Part shown: in pieces, positions 34,616-43,174 of the stretch | Position numbering within the stretch: the first letter of the stretch is position 1 | How the letters are laid out: every line of letters begins with the position of its first letter | DNA from: Vibrio tasmaniensis 1F-187 | GTDB taxonomy: Bacteria > Pseudomonadota > Gammaproteobacteria > Enterobacterales > Vibrionaceae | Direction: 5' to 3' | Assembly: GCF_000272405.2 (NCBI RefSeq) | Contig: NZ_AJZM02000073.1 | Coordinates: 1 to 51,703 of the forward strand | DNA length: 51,703 bases | Program-made: the position numbers and the translations under genes | Notes under the pieces: model-generated | Told to the model about the DNA's origin: nothing | Database searches by the model: none | What the model saw: only the letters and a program-made list of their open reading frames with translations

Positions 34616-35093
34616 CAGATTGTTTTGAGGCAGCCAACTTCAGTTCCAACTCATGTATCCGTGCATTCCGTTCATCAACTTCTATTTTCAGCTTCTGTTC
34701 CAGTGTTTGAATTTGAGCGTTAAGCGTTACGATTAATTGACCTTGTTCGTTAATATCGCACTGCTGACTGGCAACTAGGTCATCTCGTTTTTTCTCAGTT
34801 ATGGATCTTGGCTGAGAGTCCTCAATACCGATATTTTTCACATCTCTGGGAAGCGCATTCCTAATTACAGAGTTTTTGTACAGAGTTGCACGATCCTTGA
34901 ACGCACACCATCTAGCTAATTTACTGGCATTGATTCCTAGCTCGTTCGTGCCACGCTCGTCTCGTGGAAATCTGATTCCCTTCTCCTGCATCTGGCTAAT
35001 AACTAGTTTATAGCATTCGACGTATAGAGCAGATTTAGCAGTACCTTTCAGTTGTTCTTGTTCAGGGGTTAATTTAATAGGTTCTATCTCCAT
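34536..35093 (-). CDS. small coiled-coil protein, TnpC-like
   Basis: A 185-residue protein. The N-terminal half has a compact helical part (YVECYKLVISQMQEKGIRFPRDERGTNELG) followed by a long coiled coil (about 100-165, LNAQIQTLEQKLKIEVDERNARIHELELKL). That shape is seen in TnpC/DUF6262-like proteins beside paired tyrosine recombinases. It is probably a DNA-binding helper of recombination. It starts six bases after the previous gene and overlaps the helicase gene. The family name is uncertain. Confidence 0.55.
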   Translation of the reverse strand: MEIEPIKLTPEQEQLKGTAKSALYVECYKLVISQMQEKGIRFPRDERGTNELGINASKLARWCAFKDRATLYKNSVIRNALPRDVKNIGIEDSQPRSITEKKRDDLVASQQCDINEQGQLIVTLNAQIQTLEQKLKIEVDERNARIHELELKLAASKQSVDDHIRCHAEQVRNSILSGGRTFDRT

Positions 35094-35099
35094 AACAAT

Positions 35100-35714
35100 T
35101 TAACCCCTGTGTGAGGTGGGTGTGGTTCGTGCCTGCCATGCTAGATATGGCTGTGTCTGCTCTGAATTGACTAGGGTTTCACCAAAATATTCAATTCGCC
35201 CATCTGGCATCAGGTCTAGCCCTACATCCTCGTGATCAAGAATTCGAGCTAACGCTCTACATAGTTTCTCGACATTAATGTCAGCTTGTCTGATCTCAGT
35301 TGCATCTTGTAGCGTCAGTTGTGAGTTCGATGCATCAGAAATAGCAAGTTCTGCCTGCCTTAGTTCAATTTTCAGCTTTTTTATCTCGTTATTTAGAAGC
35401 CCAATCTTTGACCTATAGATAGCCTCTTGATGTACCCAGTTTTTAGGCTGAGGTTCTGCTAGGGAGCCAAGGCTATTCGTGCTAGGCGCGACTTTTATCA
35501 AGGCGGTCTCAAGGTATCCTCGGTAGTATCCACCCTTATCCTCACTTTTTAGAAGAGTGGAATAACCAATCCCTGTATCCCGCTCCAATTTTTTTGCAAG
35601 CTGATCCATATTAGAAATACCAGCCTTGAGACCAGGCGTTGCGATGTATGTATCTAGAGTTTTAGTAACCAACTCGATTCGCCCTTTCAGGGATTGTGTC
35701 CTTTTGTTAACCAT
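35100..35714 (-). CDS. coiled-coil accessory protein of the recombinase module
   Basis: A 204-residue protein with a basic N-terminus (MVNKRTQSLKGRIELVTKTLDTYI), a likely helix-turn-helix region (MDQLAKKLERDTGIGYSTLLKS) and a coiled coil at about 105-145. It overlaps the end of the 1279-residue recombinase by eight bases, so translation is coupled. By position it corresponds to the third member of a recombinase trio (TnpC in Tn554; from memory GmtX in gamma-Mobile-Trio islands). It shares its overall shape with the 185-residue neighbour. Confidence 0.6.
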   Translation of the reverse strand: MVNKRTQSLKGRIELVTKTLDTYIATPGLKAGISNMDQLAKKLERDTGIGYSTLLKSEDKGGYYRGYLETALIKVAPSTNSLGSLAEPQPKNWVHQEAIYRSKIGLLNNEIKKLKIELRQAELAISDASNSQLTLQDATEIRQADINVEKLCRALARILDHEDVGLDLMPDGRIEYFGETLVNSEQTQPYLAWQARTTPTSHRG

Positions 35715-38700
35715 TAGATAACGCCTTTGTTACATTGTTTTGTAGGGGACTTCTCATTAGAGGTTGAGTGTTTGATAAATCACTCTCGATAACATCCAGA
35801 ATCTGAGATTTGGTAATAATATTCGCGTCTAGCATACTCATGATTGGGGACATAATATGTCGAGGGTCTAAGGAATCATTTACGAAACAGGCTTCAACCT
35901 TTTTCATGATCTCATCACTAGCGTTCTTAGAATCGTTTAGGATTTTCTTCTCAATCCTGGCTACAGTTTTTTGGATTTCAGGGCTATTCAGTGAAGGCAC
36001 GTCACTCATACTGGTCATATGGTTGAGTAACAACTCAGCTAAAGACATTTTCAATGTTTCGCATGATATTGATTCTTTGAGCAGGCGAGGGGCAGGTACA
36101 ACAAACTTATTAGTATTCTTTTTGCCTAGCAGACTGATCCGTGTTTGCTCAACAATCCTCAGAGCTGCCTGCCAACCGAGTAGCTCTGACTTTAAAACAG
36201 ATTCGTTGCGTTTTAGCTGAGCCACTTCGACTTTATGTACAGTTTCGTCAGCAACTTTGTTTCGGTTTAAGTTAATCAGTGATGTCACATTAGTCTTCAA
36301 ATCTAACTCAAGTCGTTGCACCATCCTTGAAATAGAAATCAGGTTATCTACATGGCAGATCTTTATTCGACAAACGCCGCATCGTTGATAACCACCATTT
36401 TCAGCTATGATTTCTGAGGGGCATTCCATATTGTGAACACAGATATGGGTTGATGAAAATGCGATCATGGATAAAGGAGTGGAGGCAACCAGATCCATAC
36501 CAGTATCTTTAATGATTTCATCACCATCATCGTCAACAGTAACAATTGGAATCGATGTGAAACCGTACAGGCTCATCGTCTCTCTGGGGTTCTGCTTGAA
36601 CGATTCCCGAACCTGCTCCTGTGAAACATCACTAGTGCACATAGGCATTATCTCATCCTTGTTTTTGTTACCGCGCACTACCATTAGGTTGGCTCTACGA
36701 TACTCCCCGACCTTACGTGCTCGATCCTCTTCAGTCTCCCTGTTGTAATAGGCGGTTGTACTGATTTGCATGTGACCGATGTTTTTACTGACAGTCTCTA
36801 TAGGTATATAACCAACCCTGTGGCTAACGTAGGTCGTTCGAGATGAGTGAGGAGTTAGTATCGCCAACAATTTCACACGATGCCCATCAGCATCAAATCC
36901 AAGAGTTCGATTTTTACCTGAAACCTTAGCTCGCGTGACGAATTCACTATCAGCAGTGATGGTTCTCTCTACTGTTTGTGCTGTCATAGAGTCTTTAGCG
37001 GATAGAGGCACCATTTTAACAAACTCACAACTTTCCATCATATCAGTGAAGGAGCTATTGATAATACCTTGAGAAATCGTAAGGAATATTTTCCAAATGT
37101 CGCTCCATACCAGTTCTGAAAATGCCTCTCCTGGTGCGTTGCGAAAAAGGACGTCTATCTCTTTCTCGTCATCATAAGGTACTAGGTGGTCAACATCTGT
37201 TCTCAAATTTTGAAATTCTCTTTCTGCTCTTAGCATTGCTATAACATCAATATGAGAACTGGCTTTCCATGGTTTGCGACGACTTTTATCAGTGCTTACC
37301 AATAGCTGAACAATACCGTCCTCATTTGCATCATCTACATATTTGTCGAAATGACGTTTGTCTAGGTAGCGGATATGTTTGTGTCGTATTCCTTGTTCAA
37401 GAGCTACAATAATACCCCTGATTGGCCCAAGTAATGGAGTGACTAACTGCGCCTTATCCGTATCTATGGTTCCATACTTAGTCATCGAAAATGGGTTCTC
37501 AATGATTTTCGAGGTTGCGTCCAGCCGCTTGTAGGAGTATTTCAGTTGATCATCGACGTACCAAACGATTGGGGAAAATCCTGCACAATCATGAGAGTAA
37601 ACAGCTCTTCTTAGCGCTTTATTATTGTTCTCTCCAACACGAAGAGAGTCATGATAGTGCTCCAATGGCACTGCCCAGTGGAAAATATTGGCTAAAGGCT
37701 TACTCTCAGCAATATCACCGCTTAAAGGGGAGTTGTGTAATTGATATCTCAATATTCCAACAGGCGCAGTAATTTTAGCCCCAATTTCAATCAGCCTAAA
37801 TGGGTTGTCAGTATGGTAGGAATTTACGGATCTGAAACCTAGCAGTTCAGGGGTATAACCTTCGAGAATTCGCTCTTGCAGGTATGAGCCAAATTTTTCT
37901 AGGGCGTAGCCTACTTGCAGAGATACTGCGTATTCATCCCGTGTAAATACATTCTTCACTGACTCGCTCAGAGAACCGAGTTTGATACCACGTTGCGACT
38001 TATGCCATGCATTAGTGAACTCCTTAGGTTGTAAGAGCTTACCAATGGAGCTTACGTGTTCGTTGTCAAAACGAAAATTGGTTTCAACAGAGTTTATGGC
38101 TGCTTTAACCCATGTAGCAACTGAAACCGACTTGCGCAGTAAAAACTCCCCTAATGTGCGAGGCCATTGGTCTGTGTCGATGTCCTGATTGGAAAACGAG
38201 CGAATTACGAACGTCTCCCTATCTAATTCTCTTAGTGTCGTAGGTGTGGATATAGCTTCGTTTTTAGCCTGTTCTGGATACATCGCGCACCAGCAGGATA
38301 TGTACCCAAGGTACTGGTAGATTACATTCCAACCCCACTTAGGGTTACTAGAAGAGCTTGCAGTCATTGAGCTGAGGTGCTTGTCCTTGTACACATCCCA
38401 ATTAGTGTGGTCAGGCTCATGAATCAAACCACGATTATAAAACTCCTGAGTTGATTGGTAGTCATTGTCAGCGAAGAACTCAAAAAGTGCTTCTTCATCC
38501 TGTTCGTACATAACCTCTTCAAGGTTGAATTGTGTAGCGGTGTTGAGTTGGAGCAGTTCAGATCTATAGGCATTAGTAATGGCGTGAGTATGACCAGATA
38601 GACTCTCCCGTTTATGACAGCCCAATCTTGAGGCGGCTGTTCTGAACTCATTAAACGCCGCTTTTGCACCTTTGAATGGCATTGTGTTGTTCGACAATTC

Positions 38701-39546
38701 CTTTAGTGTGTGTGCGTCACACGGCTTTTGGGAATCATACGTATCGTACAGACAGAATAGACGTGTTAGGTCGTCGTAGGAACTTACAGTTACGTCTTCT
38801 TGTGTGTGTAGTGTGCTACAGTAGAGGATGCCTGCTAATTTGTCATAGCACTTTCCATCCTCTCGTTCCAACAATGTTACTTCCAACGAAGGAGCATTAC
38901 CTATGTCATTAATCAGTTCCGTAAACTCAAGTTGCAGATTTTCACAGTATTCGTCAGACGCGCCAAACATAGGGGGGCGAGAAAGATGGTTAAAAGATTT
39001 GAACTTACTAAACTCGCCAAACTTTTCGGAACTTAATTCCAAGTTGACAGTAATTGGAAGGACTACCAAGCCCTCTCTCCAAAGCTTAATAAGAATCAAT
39101 CTGGAATATAGGATGACGGTTTGGTAGACACCTTTACTGATTTGTACCGACTCAATTCCTATTGATAGGAATAATTTTTCTATTTGATTAACGAACTCTA
39201 CTGCTCCGTGATAACCCTTATAGTCAGGTTTTCGTGCATGGGCCTTTCTGGTAGTGAAATTGGCAGCGCTGGCTGTATGAGATGCAATATTCAGTAGAGT
39301 TTCTGTATCAGAGATGTTTGCTGCTATCTCACATATCACACAACGCACATCAGCCTTACCTATGCTGAGATTGGAGCTGCGATTCAGGATATCCATCTCT
39401 GGAACACAAAAATTTTTTTCAACACCTACATTGGAAAAAAACGTTGAGATCTGTCCCCCTAGTTGGAGGGCTATTTCAGTACAGCGTCTATCTGCTTTTT
39501 CTTTACCTGACGGGTAGTAGGCGGAACTAGTAGTGTTGAATATCAT
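35707..39546 (-). CDS. giant tyrosine recombinase-like protein (1279 aa)
   Basis: A 1279-residue protein with a tyrosine-recombinase core in its middle. The box I Arg lies around residue 717 in EQGIRHKHIRYLDKRHFD, the lysine turn in VSTDKSRRKPW, HxxR near 899 in TPHSSRTTYVSHRVG, then IGHMQISTTAYYNR with the candidate nucleophile Tyr near 934. A cysteine cluster (CVHNMEC and CGVCRIKIC, about 1035-1065) suggests a zinc-binding fold after the core. The N-terminal 650 residues are unrecognised. It starts two bases after the 500-residue recombinase. The pair is analogous to TnpA/TnpB of Tn554; by memory it could be a gamma-Mobile-Trio member. Confidence 0.75.
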   Translation of the reverse strand: MIFNTTSSAYYPSGKEKADRRCTEIALQLGGQISTFFSNVGVEKNFCVPEMDILNRSSNLSIGKADVRCVICEIAANISDTETLLNIASHTASAANFTTRKAHARKPDYKGYHGAVEFVNQIEKLFLSIGIESVQISKGVYQTVILYSRLILIKLWREGLVVLPITVNLELSSEKFGEFSKFKSFNHLSRPPMFGASDEYCENLQLEFTELINDIGNAPSLEVTLLEREDGKCYDKLAGILYCSTLHTQEDVTVSSYDDLTRLFCLYDTYDSQKPCDAHTLKELSNNTMPFKGAKAAFNEFRTAASRLGCHKRESLSGHTHAITNAYRSELLQLNTATQFNLEEVMYEQDEEALFEFFADNDYQSTQEFYNRGLIHEPDHTNWDVYKDKHLSSMTASSSSNPKWGWNVIYQYLGYISCWCAMYPEQAKNEAISTPTTLRELDRETFVIRSFSNQDIDTDQWPRTLGEFLLRKSVSVATWVKAAINSVETNFRFDNEHVSSIGKLLQPKEFTNAWHKSQRGIKLGSLSESVKNVFTRDEYAVSLQVGYALEKFGSYLQERILEGYTPELLGFRSVNSYHTDNPFRLIEIGAKITAPVGILRYQLHNSPLSGDIAESKPLANIFHWAVPLEHYHDSLRVGENNNKALRRAVYSHDCAGFSPIVWYVDDQLKYSYKRLDATSKIIENPFSMTKYGTIDTDKAQLVTPLLGPIRGIIVALEQGIRHKHIRYLDKRHFDKYVDDANEDGIVQLLVSTDKSRRKPWKASSHIDVIAMLRAEREFQNLRTDVDHLVPYDDEKEIDVLFRNAPGEAFSELVWSDIWKIFLTISQGIINSSFTDMMESCEFVKMVPLSAKDSMTAQTVERTITADSEFVTRAKVSGKNRTLGFDADGHRVKLLAILTPHSSRTTYVSHRVGYIPIETVSKNIGHMQISTTAYYNRETEEDRARKVGEYRRANLMVVRGNKNKDEIMPMCTSDVSQEQVRESFKQNPRETMSLYGFTSIPIVTVDDDGDEIIKDTGMDLVASTPLSMIAFSSTHICVHNMECPSEIIAENGGYQRCGVCRIKICHVDNLISISRMVQRLELDLKTNVTSLINLNRNKVADETVHKVEVAQLKRNESVLKSELLGWQAALRIVEQTRISLLGKKNTNKFVVPAPRLLKESISCETLKMSLAELLLNHMTSMSDVPSLNSPEIQKTVARIEKKILNDSKNASDEIMKKVEACFVNDSLDPRHIMSPIMSMLDANIITKSQILDVIESDLSNTQPLMRSPLQNNVTKALSNG

Positions 39547-39548
39547 TA

Positions 39549-41051
39549 TTAGTGTGCCTCCAATTTCATTAGCATCTCATTGACTTTTTTTGCTTTTTCG
39601 AGCAATGCATGATGTTCCGTTAACAACTTAGCCTTTTGATCGTCGAGGTTAAGGCGTGTGATATCACGAGATAATTTGTGTTGGCGACCCAGTTTCTCAG
39701 AGTCATCGCGTTTGTATTTTACGGTACTGGTGTAGTTGACATGACCTATCAGGTTACTGACATCTGGTATCTCATAACCAAATTCTAACTCTCCATCCTC
39801 GGTTAGACGTGGGCACTCTTTATGTAGATAGAAGACCAGAGCATGACGAGCGAAATGCGGCCCGTGAAGTGAGTTCTTTGAAATTCCAATTGCCATTAAG
39901 CCTTTTTTAAAACGCTTGACGATATTGGAGTGGCTACGTTTTTTGTCGGCACGTTGAGTCAGAAGATACGGCCGTCCCTTGTTTATGTTTTTTTCATAGG
40001 TGAACAAAAAATCGTGACTATAATCAGTGACCATATTCACTAGCAGCTTATCTAGTGATTTCCAAAATATCTCTTCAGCTACACCAAACAGGTGTACCTC
40101 ATTGTTCAAAGTATTACGGCCTTTCCATGCTGAACATAGCATTTGTTCCTCTGTGGTTAGACCTCGCTTAGAAATATTTTTGGTCAAGAATATTCTTCGT
40201 TGCGTGAAATCGATGTGTTTGAGCTGGAGTATTAATGCCTCACTGATACGCAAGCCCCCTGCGAAAGCTAATGCGAATAGGGTGCGATCACGATCTGAAA
40301 GCGACTCCTGATTGAGAAATGACTCTATTTGCTCCTGTGTGATTGCGATCTTATCTCTGACAGGGGAGTCTTCAGAGGGCAGGCGCGAAAATACCTGACT
40401 TGTTTCACCATGCATATTTTGTAAACCTAGAATTCCTCCCAGTGCTGTGTATTTCTGCCAAAATAGCTTTTGTGCCTGTGATATCTCGGTAGAGTTCCAA
40501 ACCTGTTTGAATATTGGTTGGTACTCAGACTCTGACGGTGAGATTCCCATGGATCGAATGAGTCTGTCATGTACCGCTCTGCCATACCGCTCAGAGATAT
40601 TGATATAGTGCTCGATCGCATTTAAATGCACATTAACTGAATCATTCCCAAGCTTGGGGCGATATCCGTCCATCAGTGCTCTTATCGTCTGAAGCTCATG
40701 AGAGGCGTTAATTGGAACTGTTTTTTGAATGTATGCGGGATAGCTCGTGACCATCCTATGTGCATGATGCAGATTCAAGGGGGTGTCTGTTCCCATCACT
40801 CCTGCTTCATGTAAATAGTCGATAAATTTAATCACAGGATTTCGATACGTAGCTAGTGTGTTTGCACTCAGGTTTTGCTTTTTAGTGGTGGTCTCTGCTA
40901 GGCGATCCATTTCCTCCTCATATGCACGAAACTCATCGACCTCGGAACCGTTACTAACCCTATATAGGTGATGAGTAGTGGTCTCGATTAAACAAGAGTC
41001 TACAAAAGACTTTTGATGTTTAGTTTCGTATGTAAGATTCTTTAATTTCAT
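39549..41051 (-). CDS. tyrosine recombinase/integrase (500 aa)
   Basis: A 500-residue site-specific recombinase with all core residues in order: Arg268 in AFAGGLRISEALILQLKHIDF, His399-Arg402 in GPHFARHALV, His437 in LIGHVNY and Tyr446 in STVKYKRDD. The N-terminal SAM-like DNA-binding domain includes SANTLATYRNPVIKFIDYLHEAG. It is the first gene of the minus-strand mobility operon and lies about 110 bases inside the right end, the usual place for an integrase near its att site. It probably catalyses insertion into nrdD and excision, together with the next gene. Confidence 0.9.
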   Translation of the reverse strand: MKLKNLTYETKHQKSFVDSCLIETTTHHLYRVSNGSEVDEFRAYEEEMDRLAETTTKKQNLSANTLATYRNPVIKFIDYLHEAGVMGTDTPLNLHHAHRMVTSYPAYIQKTVPINASHELQTIRALMDGYRPKLGNDSVNVHLNAIEHYINISERYGRAVHDRLIRSMGISPSESEYQPIFKQVWNSTEISQAQKLFWQKYTALGGILGLQNMHGETSQVFSRLPSEDSPVRDKIAITQEQIESFLNQESLSDRDRTLFALAFAGGLRISEALILQLKHIDFTQRRIFLTKNISKRGLTTEEQMLCSAWKGRNTLNNEVHLFGVAEEIFWKSLDKLLVNMVTDYSHDFLFTYEKNINKGRPYLLTQRADKKRSHSNIVKRFKKGLMAIGISKNSLHGPHFARHALVFYLHKECPRLTEDGELEFGYEIPDVSNLIGHVNYTSTVKYKRDDSEKLGRQHKLSRDITRLNLDDQKAKLLTEHHALLEKAKKVNEMLMKLEAH

Positions 41052-41140
41052 GAGAGTTTGTATAACCCTTAAACTTGTATGTATATAACGTTAACTCACT
41101 GTAATTTAAAGATCAACTAAATGATTTTTTTATTAAATTC

Positions 41141-41175
41141 GTGAGAGCTACTTACTATAATACATAACGGTCAAA
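41141..41175. other. right attachment junction (attR)
   Basis: Island sequence ...GAGCTACTTACTATAATACAT joins host nrdD at AACGGTCAAACACC, which reads N-G-Q-T-P in frame with the downstream remnant. AACGG matches AATGG at the left junction except for one base. The inner part complements the left terminus imperfectly. Confidence 0.6.
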
Positions 41176-42434
41176 CACCATTCGTTACGTTTGGTTTTGG
41201 TCTAGGCGAAAGCTGGGGTTCAAAACTTATCCAGCAATCTATCTTGAAGAACCGCATTGCAGGTTTGGGTAAGAACCGCAAAACAGCCGTTTTCCCTAAG
41301 CTGGTCTTTGCAATCAAAGATGGTTTGAACCACCAGAAGCAAGATCCAAACTATGACATCAAGCAATTGGCGCTTGAGTGTGCATCTAAGCGTATGTATC
41401 CAGACATTCTTAACTACGACAAAGTGGTAGAAGTGACAGGGTCGTTCAAAACGCCTATGGGTTGCCGTAGCTTCTTGAATACTTACGAAGAAAATGGTGA
41501 GTTGATTCATGAAGGCCGTAACAACTTAGGTGTTGTGAGCCTGAACTTGCCACGTATTGCGATTAACGCAAAACAAGATATGGCTAAGTTCTACGAACTG
41601 CTTGATGAAAAATTGAAGCTAGCTCGTCGCGCTCTAGAAACTCGTATTTCGCGTCTAGAAAACGTGAAAGCGCGTGTTGCTCCAATCCTATACATGGAAG
41701 GTGCCTGTGGCGTGCGCTTGAAAGCAGACGATTCTATTGCCGATATCTTCAAGAATGGCCGTGCGTCTGTTTCTCTTGGTTACATTGGCATCCATGAAGC
41801 GATGACAGCACTTTACGGCACAGACGTTCACCTGTATGACGACGGCGAAATGCGTACTAAAGCGCTTGAGCTGGTGGAGTACATGAAGCGTGAAGTGGAA
41901 TCTTGGACAAAAGAGACAGGTTACGCGTTCAGCTTATACGGCACACCCAGTGAAAACCTATGCAGCCGTTTCTGCAGCATCGATACCAAAGAGTTTGGTG
42001 TGATTGATGGTGTAACTGACCGTGGCTACTACACAAACAGCTTCCACTTAGACGTGCAAAAGAAAGTGAACCCATACGATAAGATCGATTTCGAGATGCC
42101 TTATCCTGAAATCTCTAGTGGCGGCTTCATCTGTTACGGTGAATTCCCGAACATGCAGAAGAACATCGAAGCACTAGAAAACGTGTGGGATTACAGCTAC
42201 ACACGTGTTCCTTACTACGGCACCAACACGCCGATTGATGAGTGCTACGAATGTGGCTACAACGGTGAGTTCGACTGTACAAGTAAAGGCTTTACGTGTC
42301 CTAAGTGTGGTAACCATGACTCAACCAAAGTATCGGTAACACGCCGCGTTTGTGGTTACCTTGGTAGCCCAGATGCACGACCATTTAACTTCGGTAAGCA
42401 AGAAGAAGTTAAACGCCGCGTGAAGCACCTGTAG
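41166..42434 (+). pseudogene. nrdD: host nrdD 3' fragment
   Basis: About 422 in-frame codons of host nrdD remain: NGQTPFVTFGFGLGESWGSK, CASKRMYPDILNYD, MGCRSFLNTY, the zinc site CYECGYNGEF...CPKCGNH and glycyl radical loop RRVCGYLGSPDARPFN. Together with the 5' piece they would make a normal protein of about 707 residues. There is no ATG or GTG before the conserved region; an in-frame TGA lies at 41142, and the first possible start is TTG 41244 without a good ribosome site. A 396-residue C-terminal product is possible but unlikely to be active. Confidence 0.92.
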
Positions 42435-42490
42435 TAAGCTCTAAGATCATTAGCTAGCTTACTAAGAAGAGCTACGTTTCAAGAAATAAG

Positions 42491-42525
42491 ATTGGTATCG
42501 GCGTTATGTCGATACCAATTCTTTT
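42491..42525 (+). terminator. hairpin between nrdD remnant and nrdG
   Basis: ATTGGTATCG - GCGTTATGT - CGATACCAAT, a perfect 10-bp stem followed by TCTTTTATT. It separates nrdD from nrdG, so host nrdG may have its own promoter downstream. Confidence 0.8.
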
Positions 42526-42589
42526 ATTCCAGCTCTTACAGCATTTCGCTTCAAACTATTAAGCAATAACGAGTTTTCAAAACTGCTTT

Positions 42590-43060
42590 ATGAACTACCA
42601 TCAATATCACCCAATCGACGTTGTAAACGGCCCGGGAACACGCTGCACTTTGTTTGTGTCGGGTTGTGTGCACCAGTGTCGCGGGTGTTATAACCAATCG
42701 ACGCAAAGGTTGGACTCAGGGCACTTGTTCACTCAAGAACTGCAAGACCACATTATCGCTGATCTGAACGATCCGCGAATCAAGCGTCGTGGCTTGTCGC
42801 TTTCTGGTGGTGATCCTCTGCATCCTGCAAACGTGTCTGAAGTGCTTAAGCTCGTTCAGCGTGTAAAAGCGGAGTGCGAAGGTAAAGATATCTGGATGTG
42901 GACGGGTTACGAGCTCGACGAACTGGATGAAAAGCAGAAGCAAGTGCTTGAATACGTCGATACTTTGATTGATGGTCGCTTTGAACAAGATAAAGCGGAT
43001 CCAATGTTGGATTGGCGTGGCAGTTCAAACCAAATCATTCATCGATTTACTGACATATAA
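42590..43060 (+). CDS. nrdG: host NrdG, reductase-activating radical SAM enzyme
   Basis: An intact 156-residue activase with CxxxCxxC in SGCVHQCRGCYN and SLSGGDPLHPANV. It once worked with the now-split host NrdD. It still reads as a full gene, so the cell has two NrdG proteins and one complete NrdD. Whether this NrdG can activate the island NrdD is unknown; the conserved glycyl loop of both NrdD versions makes it possible. Confidence 0.95.
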   Translation: MNYHQYHPIDVVNGPGTRCTLFVSGCVHQCRGCYNQSTQRLDSGHLFTQELQDHIIADLNDPRIKRRGLSLSGGDPLHPANVSEVLKLVQRVKAECEGKDIWMWTGYELDELDEKQKQVLEYVDTLIDGRFEQDKADPMLDWRGSSNQIIHRFTDI

Positions 43061-43174
43061 CAGTCGTCGTGGCTTAGCACACTCGTAAAACGAAAAAGGG
43101 CGTCATGGTTAGCGCAATGCAACCAATCGGCCCTTGGGTGTGAGTTCTTTTCGTTTATTCGCTCAAACTACCAT

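Larger units (their letters stand above)
22690..41165. mobile_element. 18.5-kb integrative island inserted in nrdD
   Basis: Boundaries come from the split nrdD: host codons end near 22689 and resume at 41166. A near-identical core, AATGG (22685-22689) and AACGG (41166-41170), flanks the element. Its termini are imperfect inverted repeats: CATTATGTAGTAAAG on the left, and on the right the complement of 41141-41163, reading GTATTATAGTAAGTAGCTC. They share ATTAT and AGTAA. The contents are nrdD-nrdG copies, an MBL/E2-E1-JAMM/membrane operon, a lipase and lipoprotein module, a group II intron fragment and, at the right end, two tyrosine recombinases with three helpers. The architecture resembles Tn554-type elements and, from memory, gamma-Mobile-Trio islands. 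Confidence 0.9.

Noticed and set aside
43088..43160. Complex hairpin after nrdG as a riboswitch
   Set aside because: It contains nested pairs (AGGGC/GCCCT, TGGTT/AACCA) between convergent genes, better explained as an imperfect bidirectional terminator, too weak to call.
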